A stretch of 19,689 bases of DNA from Akkermansiaceae bacterium (GTDB lineage Bacteria; Verrucomicrobiota; Verrucomicrobiia; Verrucomicrobiales; Akkermansiaceae): contig JALZUH010000092.1 in the NCBI GenBank assembly GCA_023301645.1, positions 1 through 19,689 of the forward strand. Direction: 5' to 3'. The notes beneath the pieces are model-generated. The model did no database searches and was not told the DNA's origin. It worked only from the letters and a program-made list of their open reading frames with translations. Shown here in pieces: positions 8,199 through 14,977 of this stretch. How positions within the stretch are numbered: position 1 is the first letter of the stretch; each line of letters opens with the position of its first letter. Both the position numbers and the translations under genes were made by a program.

Positions 8199-11087
8199 AT
8201 GTCTGAACACACAGAGGAATTTGACTTTTCAGCGGCAGGGTCGTCACCCGATCTCGCCGTTGAGGAGTGTTCTAAACAGGTATCCCCTCAAAGAGAGTTC
8301 CTCGGCTGGGACAAGCCACTGCTATCACTCGTAAAGAGCTGGCTACTCGATGAAAGTCGACGTGACCAGCTCGCCGAGACACTTGTCGTCGTGCCGACTT
8401 CTAACAGCGGCAGGCGCCTGCGTATGGCACTCTCGGAAGGAGCCGGAGTGCTCTCACCCCATGTCATAGCACCTAGTGGGCTTTTCTCGATCGATGATGG
8501 CCGCGATGTCGCCTCACGCCAAGAATCACTGTGGGCGTGGATCGAGGCTATTCGTGCTATTGATGTCACAGAATTCCCTCATCTGCTGCCGAATCATGAG
8601 CCCGGCTCGACGAAGAGCTTTAGCTCGGCTCTAGCACTGGCGAGACAGATGATGACACTGCGTGACATGCTCGCTGACGGTGACGCTGAGTTTCGTGACG
8701 CGCAGCAGCACAGTATCGAGAGTGACCGCTGGCAAGAGCTGGCAGTCATCGAGGCTGATATGCTCAAGTGCCTATCTGGCTGGAAGCTCGATGATCAAGT
8801 CCTCGCGAAGCGCAAGAAGGCGCGTCTACCGATCTTACCCACAGGGGTGAAGCGCGTTGTCGTGGCATGTGTCCCTGATCCGACCTTGCTCGCCTTACGC
8901 GGGCTGAATGCTTTTCTCAACTTAGATGTCCCGGTGACCGTGCTTATTCATGCTCCCGATACCGAGTCCTCTGCCTTTGACCCGTGGGGGATTCCTCTCA
9001 GTGAGGTTTGGGCGAAGAAGCAGATTGAAATACCACATTGGCAAGAGCGACTGCATGTCGTAGACAGTGCGAAAGAGGCAGCTGAGGTGTGTGTAGGTGT
9101 CTTTGCTGAAGGGCAGTCTAGCTCGGATGGAGCGGCACTCGCTCTCTGTGATCCGTCATTTGCGCCAGCTCTCAATCAAGAATTTTCAGAGGCAGGCTGG
9201 GCTTTGTTTGATCCTGAAGGCCGCCACTTAGCGGAGTCTGGCCTGATGCGGCTGCTCCGTGTGATGGGCTCACTATCTGGGCATGCGAAGTCCTTTGAGT
9301 CTCTCTGTGAGCTGGTGAAGTTACCCAGCTCGGAGGCGCTGCTACCAGAGGGGGTCGAGCGCCACAGAGCTGCCAAGCTCATGGATAAGCTACTCGTTGA
9401 TCATCTACCCGAAACTCTCAGCGATGCTGAATTCCTCTCCTCAGGTGAGGCGAAGGTCGTTGTAAAATCAATCTCTGAGCACATATATAGCCTGAAGACA
9501 GGTAAGATTTCGAAGACGCTTCGCATCTGGCTCGCCCAATGGCTCGCCAATACAGATCAAGATGTTGCCGAAGCCGCAGAAGGGGCACTCGCAGGTGCTC
9601 TTGATGCCATCGAGCGACTAGAGAATGTTGGTGAGAATCCACGCGCTGTAGAGGTATTTGACATGCTGGCAGAGAGCTTGCAGAGCTGCCGCGTCTCCTC
9701 CGATCGTGCTGAGACAGCACTTGATCTTCAGGGGTGGCTAGAGATTTCCTATGACTCGTCACCGCATCTGGTGCTTGCTGGTATGCATGAGGAGTGCGTG
9801 CCTGATGGTAGTGCCGACGACGCCTTTGTCCCTGACTCACTGCGAGAGAGCCTGAACTTACGTGACTCACGCGGGCGTTTTGCTCGTGATGCATTCCTGC
9901 TTAAGTCAGCCATTGCCTCGCGACAGGGTGAGAGTGGTGGCAGAGTAGATGCAGTTGTTTCACGCTTTAATGATAAAGGGGAGGCGAGGAAGCCTTCGCG
10001 ATTACTCATGCGCCAAAAGGGAGCTCAGCTCGCGGCTTTAGTCGGGCATTTATTTGCCGAGTCTGAGTCCACACGCTCAATTGGAGGTGTGTGGCATCGT
10101 GACTGGCAGCTGAAGCTGCCGACGGTGAAGAACCCTTATTCACCTGAAGAGAATGACACTGTCCGAAGTGTTTCCCCCTCTGCGATTAAAGATTACTTGA
10201 ATTGCCCGCTGCGTTTTTACCTCAAGCGTGTTGTGGGTATGAAGACCTATGAATCTGGCAAGCGCGAGATGAATGCCATGGATTTTGGTAATCTTTGCCA
10301 TGCTGTGCTAGAGAGCTTTGGTAAGGATCTGAACATTCGTGACTCAGAAGACGCGGCGGAAATATATAGCTTCCTCTCAGACACCCTAGAGTCGGAGGTG
10401 AAGAAGCAATATGGCGGCAAACTGCAGCTACCCCTCATGGTTCAGCTAGAAAGTGCTCGCGAGAGATTGCGCGCATTTGCTACCGAGCAGGCCGCTCAGA
10501 GAATAGCTGGCTGGCGCATTGTCGAGACCGAGCTAATGGTGGGTGGTGATGACATTTCATGGGAGGTGGGTGACCACCCGATTAGGATGATTATCGACCG
10601 TATTGACTACCACGAGGAGGATGGACTCTGGCGTATTTGGGATTACAAAACATCAGGTAAGGCAAAGGACCCCGACGGTGAGCATGTTAAGGTGTGGTCA
10701 GAGGACGAGAACCGCCCGCTCATGGGAGAGCTGATAGAGCCCTCTGGTAAGCAGAAGGTGCCGCGCCGTTGGTCAAATGTTCAGCTACCACTCTACGCTG
10801 CCTTTGTGCAGCAGCACTATCATACAGCGCAGCTACCAGAGGTAGGCTATATTCAGCTGCCAAGAAGTGTGAGCGATGTTAAGTTTGCCTTATGGTCAGA
10901 CTTTTCTGATGCGACGGTAGAGCATGCGATGGACTGGACAGCCGCCACGATTGGAGCCCTTAGAGAAGGGGAGTTCGAGCAATGTGCCAACTTGTCTAAT
11001 CAAGAAAGCGAGTGGGATGACTTTTTTGAACTCGGGCCAGATGGTCTGAGCAATACCTTTGCAATGACTCAAGTAGTCGACGAATAG
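8199..11087 (+). CDS. AddB/RexB-like PD-(D/E)XK nuclease
   Basis: The 962-residue protein has the layout of AddB, a double-strand-break processing nuclease subunit: an inactivated helicase-like N-terminal part followed by a RecB-type nuclease domain. Near the N-terminus VVVPTSNSGRRLRM stands where AddB proteins begin their helicase-like domain, but there is no GKT/GKS motif. LVLAGMHEECVPDG, then RDAFLLKSAIASR (about 566-576), are typical AddB blocks. SPSAIKDYLNCPLRFYLKR (C669) starts the nuclease domain. Catalytic residues are visible as D800 in IIDRID, D815 and K817 in WDYKTS, and the QxxxY motif Q862-Y866. AddB normally has three more Cys after the nuclease motifs for a 4Fe-4S staple; only one Cys is present in the C-terminal tail here. 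No addA is in the window. The start lies three bases after gyrA. Confidence 0.85.
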   Translation: MSEHTEEFDFSAAGSSPDLAVEECSKQVSPQREFLGWDKPLLSLVKSWLLDESRRDQLAETLVVVPTSNSGRRLRMALSEGAGVLSPHVIAPSGLFSIDDGRDVASRQESLWAWIEAIRAIDVTEFPHLLPNHEPGSTKSFSSALALARQMMTLRDMLADGDAEFRDAQQHSIESDRWQELAVIEADMLKCLSGWKLDDQVLAKRKKARLPILPTGVKRVVVACVPDPTLLALRGLNAFLNLDVPVTVLIHAPDTESSAFDPWGIPLSEVWAKKQIEIPHWQERLHVVDSAKEAAEVCVGVFAEGQSSSDGAALALCDPSFAPALNQEFSEAGWALFDPEGRHLAESGLMRLLRVMGSLSGHAKSFESLCELVKLPSSEALLPEGVERHRAAKLMDKLLVDHLPETLSDAEFLSSGEAKVVVKSISEHIYSLKTGKISKTLRIWLAQWLANTDQDVAEAAEGALAGALDAIERLENVGENPRAVEVFDMLAESLQSCRVSSDRAETALDLQGWLEISYDSSPHLVLAGMHEECVPDGSADDAFVPDSLRESLNLRDSRGRFARDAFLLKSAIASRQGESGGRVDAVVSRFNDKGEARKPSRLLMRQKGAQLAALVGHLFAESESTRSIGGVWHRDWQLKLPTVKNPYSPEENDTVRSVSPSAIKDYLNCPLRFYLKRVVGMKTYESGKREMNAMDFGNLCHAVLESFGKDLNIRDSEDAAEIYSFLSDTLESEVKKQYGGKLQLPLMVQLESARERLRAFATEQAAQRIAGWRIVETELMVGGDDISWEVGDHPIRMIIDRIDYHEEDGLWRIWDYKTSGKAKDPDGEHVKVWSEDENRPLMGELIEPSGKQKVPRRWSNVQLPLYAAFVQQHYHTAQLPEVGYIQLPRSVSDVKFALWSDFSDATVEHAMDWTAATIGALREGEFEQCANLSNQESEWDDFFELGPDGLSNTFAMTQVVDE

Positions 11088-11101
11088 ATTAGATAAAACA
11101 G

Positions 11102-12655
11102 ATGATGAATAAACAATTAGCAACTGCAGCTCAAATGACTCAACTGCCATTGGTGGTAAGATTTCCTTGGGTCAGGGTATCGTTCTTTCTGCTTACTTGC
11201 GGTGTGCTACTGATCGCATACTCGATGATTTCCCATAAGAATAAAATGATCAAGCTTGCGGAGCAGGATCTCGCCGCGAAGCAAGCTCAGGCAGAGTTAC
11301 TTGCTGAAGAAGAGGCGGCCAAGAAACAAGCAATTGCGCAGCAGGATGCGCGTGCCCGTGAGTCTAATCTAGCTACAGCTAGCCCTGAGCTATCTGATCA
11401 AGCACTTCGAACATCCAAAGGGCTCATGCTTGAAAACAAGCTGACTCTCTCTCAGGGGGGGACGGCGAGAGAGGCGCGCCTCAATGATGCCAGCTATGTT
11501 GTGAAGCGTGAGTTATTTATCAGCCTGCCGCAGTCGGCGAGGAGCTTAGAGGAGCTCACTAAGCTCAATCCACAGCTTACTGAAGTGCTTCCTGATTTGG
11601 CCAAGATGCTTGAATCCTCTACTGTGTCACCTTATTTCAAAGAACTCTACGATCGAAAGGCAGAGCGCATCGAGTCAAATGCTGCTGATCTAGACGATCT
11701 GCTTACGAGGCATAATCTCTATGACTGCGAGGCAATTCTCGAACTAAAGCATCCTGAGACGGGTCGCCGCGCGCTCATAGTGCAGGCGGAGATGGATGTC
11801 GTCTCTGACGGCTCTGATGGTGATCGACTACCTACCATGCCGAAGGAGATCACGACTTCGAGCTACTACCAGCCGATGACGAGCTACGGCTGGAAGAAAA
11901 CAGGTGATACTCCCAATCCCCTCATCGCAGGGTGGAAGGGGCGTATTGCCAAGGCAAATGCTGAAATATCACTAGCTAAGACCAAGGCAGATAGATCAAA
12001 CTGGCTCAAGGGGCGGATTGTTAAGATTGAGCGCGAAATTGCCGACATGGAAAGCCGCAGCTTCCTTATTGCTGACTACGACCCATTCATTGTGATGCCA
12101 GTGGCGATGGTGACGGCTGACAAAAGTAAAAACCTCGCTCGTATAGGAGACTACGGGGTGGTGATCTATAATGATAAAATCTACCCGACTATCGTAGGTG
12201 ACGCGGGCCCCAGCCATAAGGTAGGTGAGGCGTCATTGCGAATGAGTAAGGAGCTCAATGAGAGTGCTAGCTCATACAAGAGACCGGTGAGTGAACTCAC
12301 GGTGACCTATCTTGTTTTTCCTGGCAGTGCAGACCCGTTCCAAGAGCCAGATTATAAAAAGTGGCATCAGAAGTGCGCTAAGTTACTCGGTGAAATAGGG
12401 GGCATTGGTGAGGGCATTGAGCTCCATGAGTGGGAGAATACATTCCCAATTCCGGAACCTGAGCCAGAACTAGAGCTAGAATTAGAATCAGAGAGCGATC
12501 TTGAAGTAGGGACGGGAGCTGGCTCAGGGGATAAACCTGACTCGAATGGTAATTCTATAGCTCGACCTAGTAGCCGCCTTAGTAGCCGATCCTCCATTGT
12601 TCCTGCATCTGGAACGACCATTGAGCTGCCTTCCTCCATCACACCGCTGAGATAG
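11102..12655 (+). CDS. Membrane-anchored GH75 chitosanase-like protein
   Basis: The 517-residue protein has a single membrane segment at about 25-43 after a short basic N-terminus, suggesting an N-in anchor with the rest outside the inner membrane. A Lys/Glu/Ala/Gln-rich helix likely to form a coiled coil follows (about 48-88). From about residue 225 it resembles glycoside hydrolase family 75: AEMDVVSDGSDG (from M231), YDPFIVMP (326-333), IGDYGVVIYNDKIYP, then VGDAGP (D367) and VGEASL (E376). These two acids fall where GH75 chitosanases have their catalytic Asp and Glu. A charged helical insert (about 280-322) splits the domain. The C-terminus has Glu-Leu/Glu-Ser repeats and a Ser/Arg-rich tail. 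The gene starts 14 bases after the nuclease gene. Activity on chitosan is not shown by the sequence; the role could be cell-envelope glycan cleavage. Confidence 0.68.
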   Translation: MMNKQLATAAQMTQLPLVVRFPWVRVSFFLLTCGVLLIAYSMISHKNKMIKLAEQDLAAKQAQAELLAEEEAAKKQAIAQQDARARESNLATASPELSDQALRTSKGLMLENKLTLSQGGTAREARLNDASYVVKRELFISLPQSARSLEELTKLNPQLTEVLPDLAKMLESSTVSPYFKELYDRKAERIESNAADLDDLLTRHNLYDCEAILELKHPETGRRALIVQAEMDVVSDGSDGDRLPTMPKEITTSSYYQPMTSYGWKKTGDTPNPLIAGWKGRIAKANAEISLAKTKADRSNWLKGRIVKIEREIADMESRSFLIADYDPFIVMPVAMVTADKSKNLARIGDYGVVIYNDKIYPTIVGDAGPSHKVGEASLRMSKELNESASSYKRPVSELTVTYLVFPGSADPFQEPDYKKWHQKCAKLLGEIGGIGEGIELHEWENTFPIPEPEPELELELESESDLEVGTGAGSGDKPDSNGNSIARPSSRLSSRSSIVPASGTTIELPSSITPLR

Positions 12656-12710
12656 CAAATACTGAGCTAGCTACCATGTTCGTTAACTATGTCATGGAGC
12701 CATCGCATAC

Positions 12711-12739
12711 TTGCCAAGCCACGCTTTTTAGTGTTTAAT
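12711..12739 (+). promoter_or_regulatory. Sigma-70-type promoter of the lipoprotein gene
   Basis: TTGCCA at 12711-12716 (5 of 6 to TTGACA) and TTTAAT at 12734-12739 (5 of 6 to TATAAT) are separated by exactly 17 bases. A start of transcription 7-8 bases past the -10 box would fall at about 12746-12747, directly before the ATG at 12749, so the message would be leaderless or nearly so. This also argues against the in-frame upstream ATG at 12689. Confidence 0.55.
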
Positions 12740-12748
12740 GAAGGGGTA

Positions 12749-13189
12749 ATGAAACGTCTAATGACTCTAGCTCTTGCCTGCTTCACGATCTTATCACTCG
12801 TATCTTGTAGTTCATTTCTAAAGCCCAAAGGCTGGCCTCTATCGGTGGAGCCTCGCAGCGAAGCCATCGCCCACATGACCAATCATGTGAAGTTCACAGG
12901 CTCAGGCATCAGACTCACGCATCAAGAGAAGGCGCTACTCACATTTCTTAACGACGATAGTAATATCGCAGCTGCGATCGGTAAGAAAAACAAACCGGGC
13001 GCGCACCTCTGGTCGGCCGCAGAAGTCTACCGCGTCGACCCGGGTAAGCACGTGTCTGTTCTCTGCGAAAACGGCTACCATCAAGACTCGCTTTACTTTC
13101 ACTACGATGAAGCTGAGAAGACGTGGTTTCGTGTAAATCACCTCGGTGAGCAGCAATCAAGAGGAGTTGCCGCAGTTGTTGTCAAATAG
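12749..13189 (+). CDS. Small lipoprotein of unknown function
   Basis: I do not recognise the family. Starting at ATG 12749 the protein has 146 residues with a clear lipoprotein signal: basic start MKR, hydrophobic stretch, and lipobox LVSC with the lipid-carrying Cys at residue 20 followed by Ser. An in-frame ATG at 12689 would put 20 extra polar residues before the signal and lies upstream of the predicted promoter, so it is rejected. The mature part is a small soluble domain of about 125 residues with HLWSAAEVYRVDPGKHVSVLCENGYH in its middle and a predicted beta-rich end. AAGGGG at 12741-12746 resembles a Shine-Dalgarno sequence but sits only two bases from the ATG. It lies between the GH75 gene and a tRNA gene, and nothing in the context points to a function. 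Confidence 0.75.
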   Translation: MKRLMTLALACFTILSLVSCSSFLKPKGWPLSVEPRSEAIAHMTNHVKFTGSGIRLTHQEKALLTFLNDDSNIAAAIGKKNKPGAHLWSAAEVYRVDPGKHVSVLCENGYHQDSLYFHYDEAEKTWFRVNHLGEQQSRGVAAVVVK

Positions 13190-13317
13190 CCACCGGTAGC
13201 ACAGGATTATATAATTTGCCCAAGCCCTCTAAAAAAGGGTTGCTATCGCGAAAAATGATCGCTAGCTTGCGCGTCTCTTGAGAGTAACTTCTCATCGGCC
13301 TTTTGATAAGATACACC

Positions 13318-13407
13318 GGACAGGTGGCAGAGTGGTCGAATGCGCACGCCTGGAAAGCGTGTGAGGCAGCAATGTCTCCGAGGGTTCGAATCCCTCTCTG
13401 TCCGCCA
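13318..13407 (+). tRNA. tRNA-Ser (anticodon GGA)
   Basis: The acceptor stem GGACAGG (13318-13324) pairs with TCTGTCC (13397-13403), with the last pair a G-U wobble. It is followed by discriminator G at 13404 and an encoded CCA (13405-13407). The anticodon stem CACGC/GCGTG closes the loop CTGGAAA, giving anticodon GGA, which reads UCC and UCU. The T arm is GAGGG-TTCGAAT-CCCTC (13380-13396). A long variable arm between anticodon and T arms is typical of type II serine tRNAs. Confidence 0.95.
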
Positions 13408-13450
13408 TCAGCCCGTATTTCACCTAGTGTGAAATACGGGCTGATGGTTT
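13405..13450 (+). terminator. Perfect 19-bp hairpin at the tRNA 3' end, likely terminator
   Basis: Bases 13405-13423 and 13429-13447 are perfect reverse complements (each arm contains GCCCGTATTTCAC or its complement), with a five-base loop CTAGT. Only three T follow (13448-13450) and then AAA, so the T-tract is much weaker than usual for an intrinsic terminator. The first three bases of the stem are the CCA tail of the tRNA. Ending the tRNA transcript and guarding the neighbouring metal operon against read-through is the simplest role, but the missing T-tract leaves this open. Confidence 0.55.
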
Positions 13451-13483
13451 AAAGGGGGTGGCTATTTGTGCATGGTCATATTA

Positions 13484-13511
13484 CTGACATTATTTTTTAA
13501 TGCAATATACT
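13484..13511 (+). promoter_or_regulatory. Promoter of the metal-uptake operon
   Basis: CTGACA at 13484-13489 (5 of 6 to TTGACA) and TATACT at 13506-13511 (5 of 6 to TATAAT) are 16 bases apart. Transcription would start near 13518, giving a leader of about 30 bases before the ATG at 13550. The -10 box lies in the centre of the palindrome at 13498-13518. Confidence 0.6.
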
Positions 13512-13518
13512 TGCATTA
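13498..13518 (+). promoter_or_regulatory. Palindromic operator, probably Fur-family metalloregulator
   Basis: TAATGCAA at 13498-13505 and TTGCATTA at 13511-13518 are perfect 8-bp inverted repeats around a five-base spacer TATAC. The 21-bp length and AT-rich arms are like the sites of Fur, Zur and Mur repressors, and the site covers the -10 box of a promoter in front of metal-transport genes. A further half-site-like GCATTA lies at 13530-13535. Which regulator and which metal cannot be read from the sequence, and no regulator gene is in the window. Confidence 0.6.
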
Positions 13519-13549
13519 GTTGTTTTTGTGCATTATCTCTGGCTGCGCG

Positions 13550-14443
13550 ATGAACAAGCGACTACTAACTGGGTTTTTACTGAGCGTTATCTATTTGGTC
13601 TCAAGTGCGGCAGCTGAGCTCAGAGTGGCGACCTTGCACCCGCTGATGACTGACTTAGCGCAGCAGATTGGTGGTTCTGAAATTACCGTGGTGCCTCTTA
13701 TGGGGAAGTATGATGACCCTCATTTCTTTACGCCTTCTCCTAAGGATTTGGCAAAGGCGCGTGGAGCTACACTTTATCTCGCTAGTGGGAAGAACTTAGA
13801 AAGCTATCTTGATAGTCTACGTAGCACTCTGGGCAATAGCGCTAAAGTGGTAGAGGTGGGTAGATTAGTCCCGTCGCAGAAGATCTCAGCTAGAGATGAG
13901 CACTATGTTTGCTGCCCTAGGCATGCTCAAGGTGCTATCGATCCGCACTGGTGGCATAGTGTCTCCAACATGCAAAAAGCAGTGAGAATCGTGACCAAGG
14001 AGTTCAGCAAGGCTGATCCTGCCAATGCTGGGATTTATAAAAAGAGAGCAGCTGCCTACAGCGAGCGTTTATCCCAGCTCGATAGATGGGTGAAGCGTGA
14101 GACTAGCCGTGTTTCTAAAAAGGATCGGACTCTCTGCACTGCGCACGCGGCCTTTGGTTATTTCTGCAAAACATACGGTTACCGAGCACTCCCTGTAAAA
14201 GGTGTATCGGTCAATAACTCCATCAACGCTGGCTATCAGGCTGAGGCGATCAAGTCAGTGCGCGAGCATAAGGTGAAGGCGATTTTCCCTGAGCAGCGCT
14301 CGAATCCTAAGGCGCTACAAGTGATTGCTAAGGAAACAGGCATTAAGGTCGGTGGCTCATTGGTTGCCGATGGTGCTGATAATTACGAGGAGATGATGAA
14401 GCGTAATGTTAATCACATCGTTGCTGCTCTACTCGCTCAGTAA
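13550..14443 (+). CDS. Metal ABC transporter substrate-binding protein (TroA/ZnuA-like)
   Basis: This periplasmic protein captures Zn2+, Mn2+ or a similar ion and delivers it to the ABC permease. From ATG 13550 it has 297 residues with a signal peptide (MNKRLL, hydrophobic core, SSAAA with cleavage before E23). A TTG start at 13520 would put a ten-residue hydrophobic stretch with two Cys before the signal, so it is not used. Cluster A-1/TroA metal ligands are visible: H58 in DDPHFFTPSP, H133 in DPHWWHS, H199 in AHAAFGYF, and D274 or D277 in LVADGAD, near the usual fourth ligand. Just before H133, where ZnuA has its His-rich loop, lies a short DEHYVCCPRH segment (116-125). It is the first gene of the operon, directly under the palindromic promoter. 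Its family is well supported; the metal is not. Confidence 0.9.
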   Translation: MNKRLLTGFLLSVIYLVSSAAAELRVATLHPLMTDLAQQIGGSEITVVPLMGKYDDPHFFTPSPKDLAKARGATLYLASGKNLESYLDSLRSTLGNSAKVVEVGRLVPSQKISARDEHYVCCPRHAQGAIDPHWWHSVSNMQKAVRIVTKEFSKADPANAGIYKKRAAAYSERLSQLDRWVKRETSRVSKKDRTLCTAHAAFGYFCKTYGYRALPVKGVSVNNSINAGYQAEAIKSVREHKVKAIFPEQRSNPKALQVIAKETGIKVGGSLVADGADNYEEMMKRNVNHIVAALLAQ

Positions 14444-14491
14444 TAGGGCGTTTCGATGAGGAGAATACTTTCACTTTGAAGACACGGTTAT

Positions 14492-14974
14492 ATGCGCGGT
14501 TCCCCAGTCATTGAGTCCATGCTTATCACATTAGTGATCGGTGTTTTGGGCTTTGCTGGTATGCGCTTTATCCAAGCTGGCTCTGCGACTAGCCCCATTG
14601 ACCCTCAGGTGGAGGCTGTAGCACTCGATGTGGATGCGATTGACGTGGAGATAGCGTGTTACTTTTCTGATAAGCCAGAGAGCTACTCGCTGATGAGACC
14701 CGAGGGTGAGAGTGCGTCTGATCAACTTATCCTCAAGGCAGAGGGCAGCGAGCAAGGGCCTGACTTTCATGATGTGGTGCTTAAGAATCAAGCCGATGGC
14801 GTCATCTGGCTGGATGTGAAATGGGCAGCTGAAAAGCCGCAGGGTCATTACTTCGTAGAGCTTGTTATGAGTGTGGGGAACCAAGAGCCTATCACCCGCA
14901 CCTTTCGCACGTCTGCGGATACACTACAAGGCACTATCGAGCTAGACCTCACTAACCTCAACGATGATGAATAA
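14492..14974 (+). CDS. Unrecognised single-pass membrane protein in metal operon
   Basis: I do not recognise this 160-residue protein. It has a short N-terminus, one hydrophobic segment (about 8-28), and then an acidic soluble domain that would lie in the periplasm if the N-terminus is inside. The soluble part looks beta-rich, with alternating hydrophobic strands (GVIWLDVKWAAE, GHYFVELVMSVG, GTIELDLTNL) like a small Ig-like or FixH-like fold; this is only an impression of pattern. One Cys (C56) and few His are present, so a simple metal-binding role is not obvious. It sits 48 bases after the binding-protein gene and stops three bases before the ATPase gene, which places it firmly in the operon. 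AGGAG at 14459-14463 is too far (28 bases) to serve the ATG at 14492. It could be an accessory part of the transporter. Confidence 0.8.
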   Translation: MRGSPVIESMLITLVIGVLGFAGMRFIQAGSATSPIDPQVEAVALDVDAIDVEIACYFSDKPESYSLMRPEGESASDQLILKAEGSEQGPDFHDVVLKNQADGVIWLDVKWAAEKPQGHYFVELVMSVGNQEPITRTFRTSADTLQGTIELDLTNLNDDE

Positions 14975-14977
14975 CCC

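Noticed and set aside
9418..9894. 158-codon open frame on the - strand inside the nuclease gene
   Set aside because: It is fully antisense to a well-supported AddB-like gene, has no recognisable motif, and its composition (runs of His, Arg, Gln) is typical of a shadow frame.
12689..12748. Longer start for the lipoprotein
   Set aside because: It lies upstream of the predicted promoter and would bury the lipoprotein signal behind 20 polar residues.
13216..13245. Small hairpin AGCCCT/AGGGTT between lipoprotein and tRNA genes
   Set aside because: Only six pairs with one G-U, and no T-tract follows; too weak to call a terminator.
13318..13450. tRNA-Ser as an integration site of a mobile element
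   Set aside because: No integrase, no second copy of the tRNA 3' end within the window beyond the adjacent inverted arm, and the flanking genes look native.
13520..13549. TTG start for the metal-binding protein, ten codons upstream
   Set aside because: It would put a hydrophobic Cys-containing stretch before a complete signal peptide and starts almost at the predicted transcript start; ATG at 13550 fits better.
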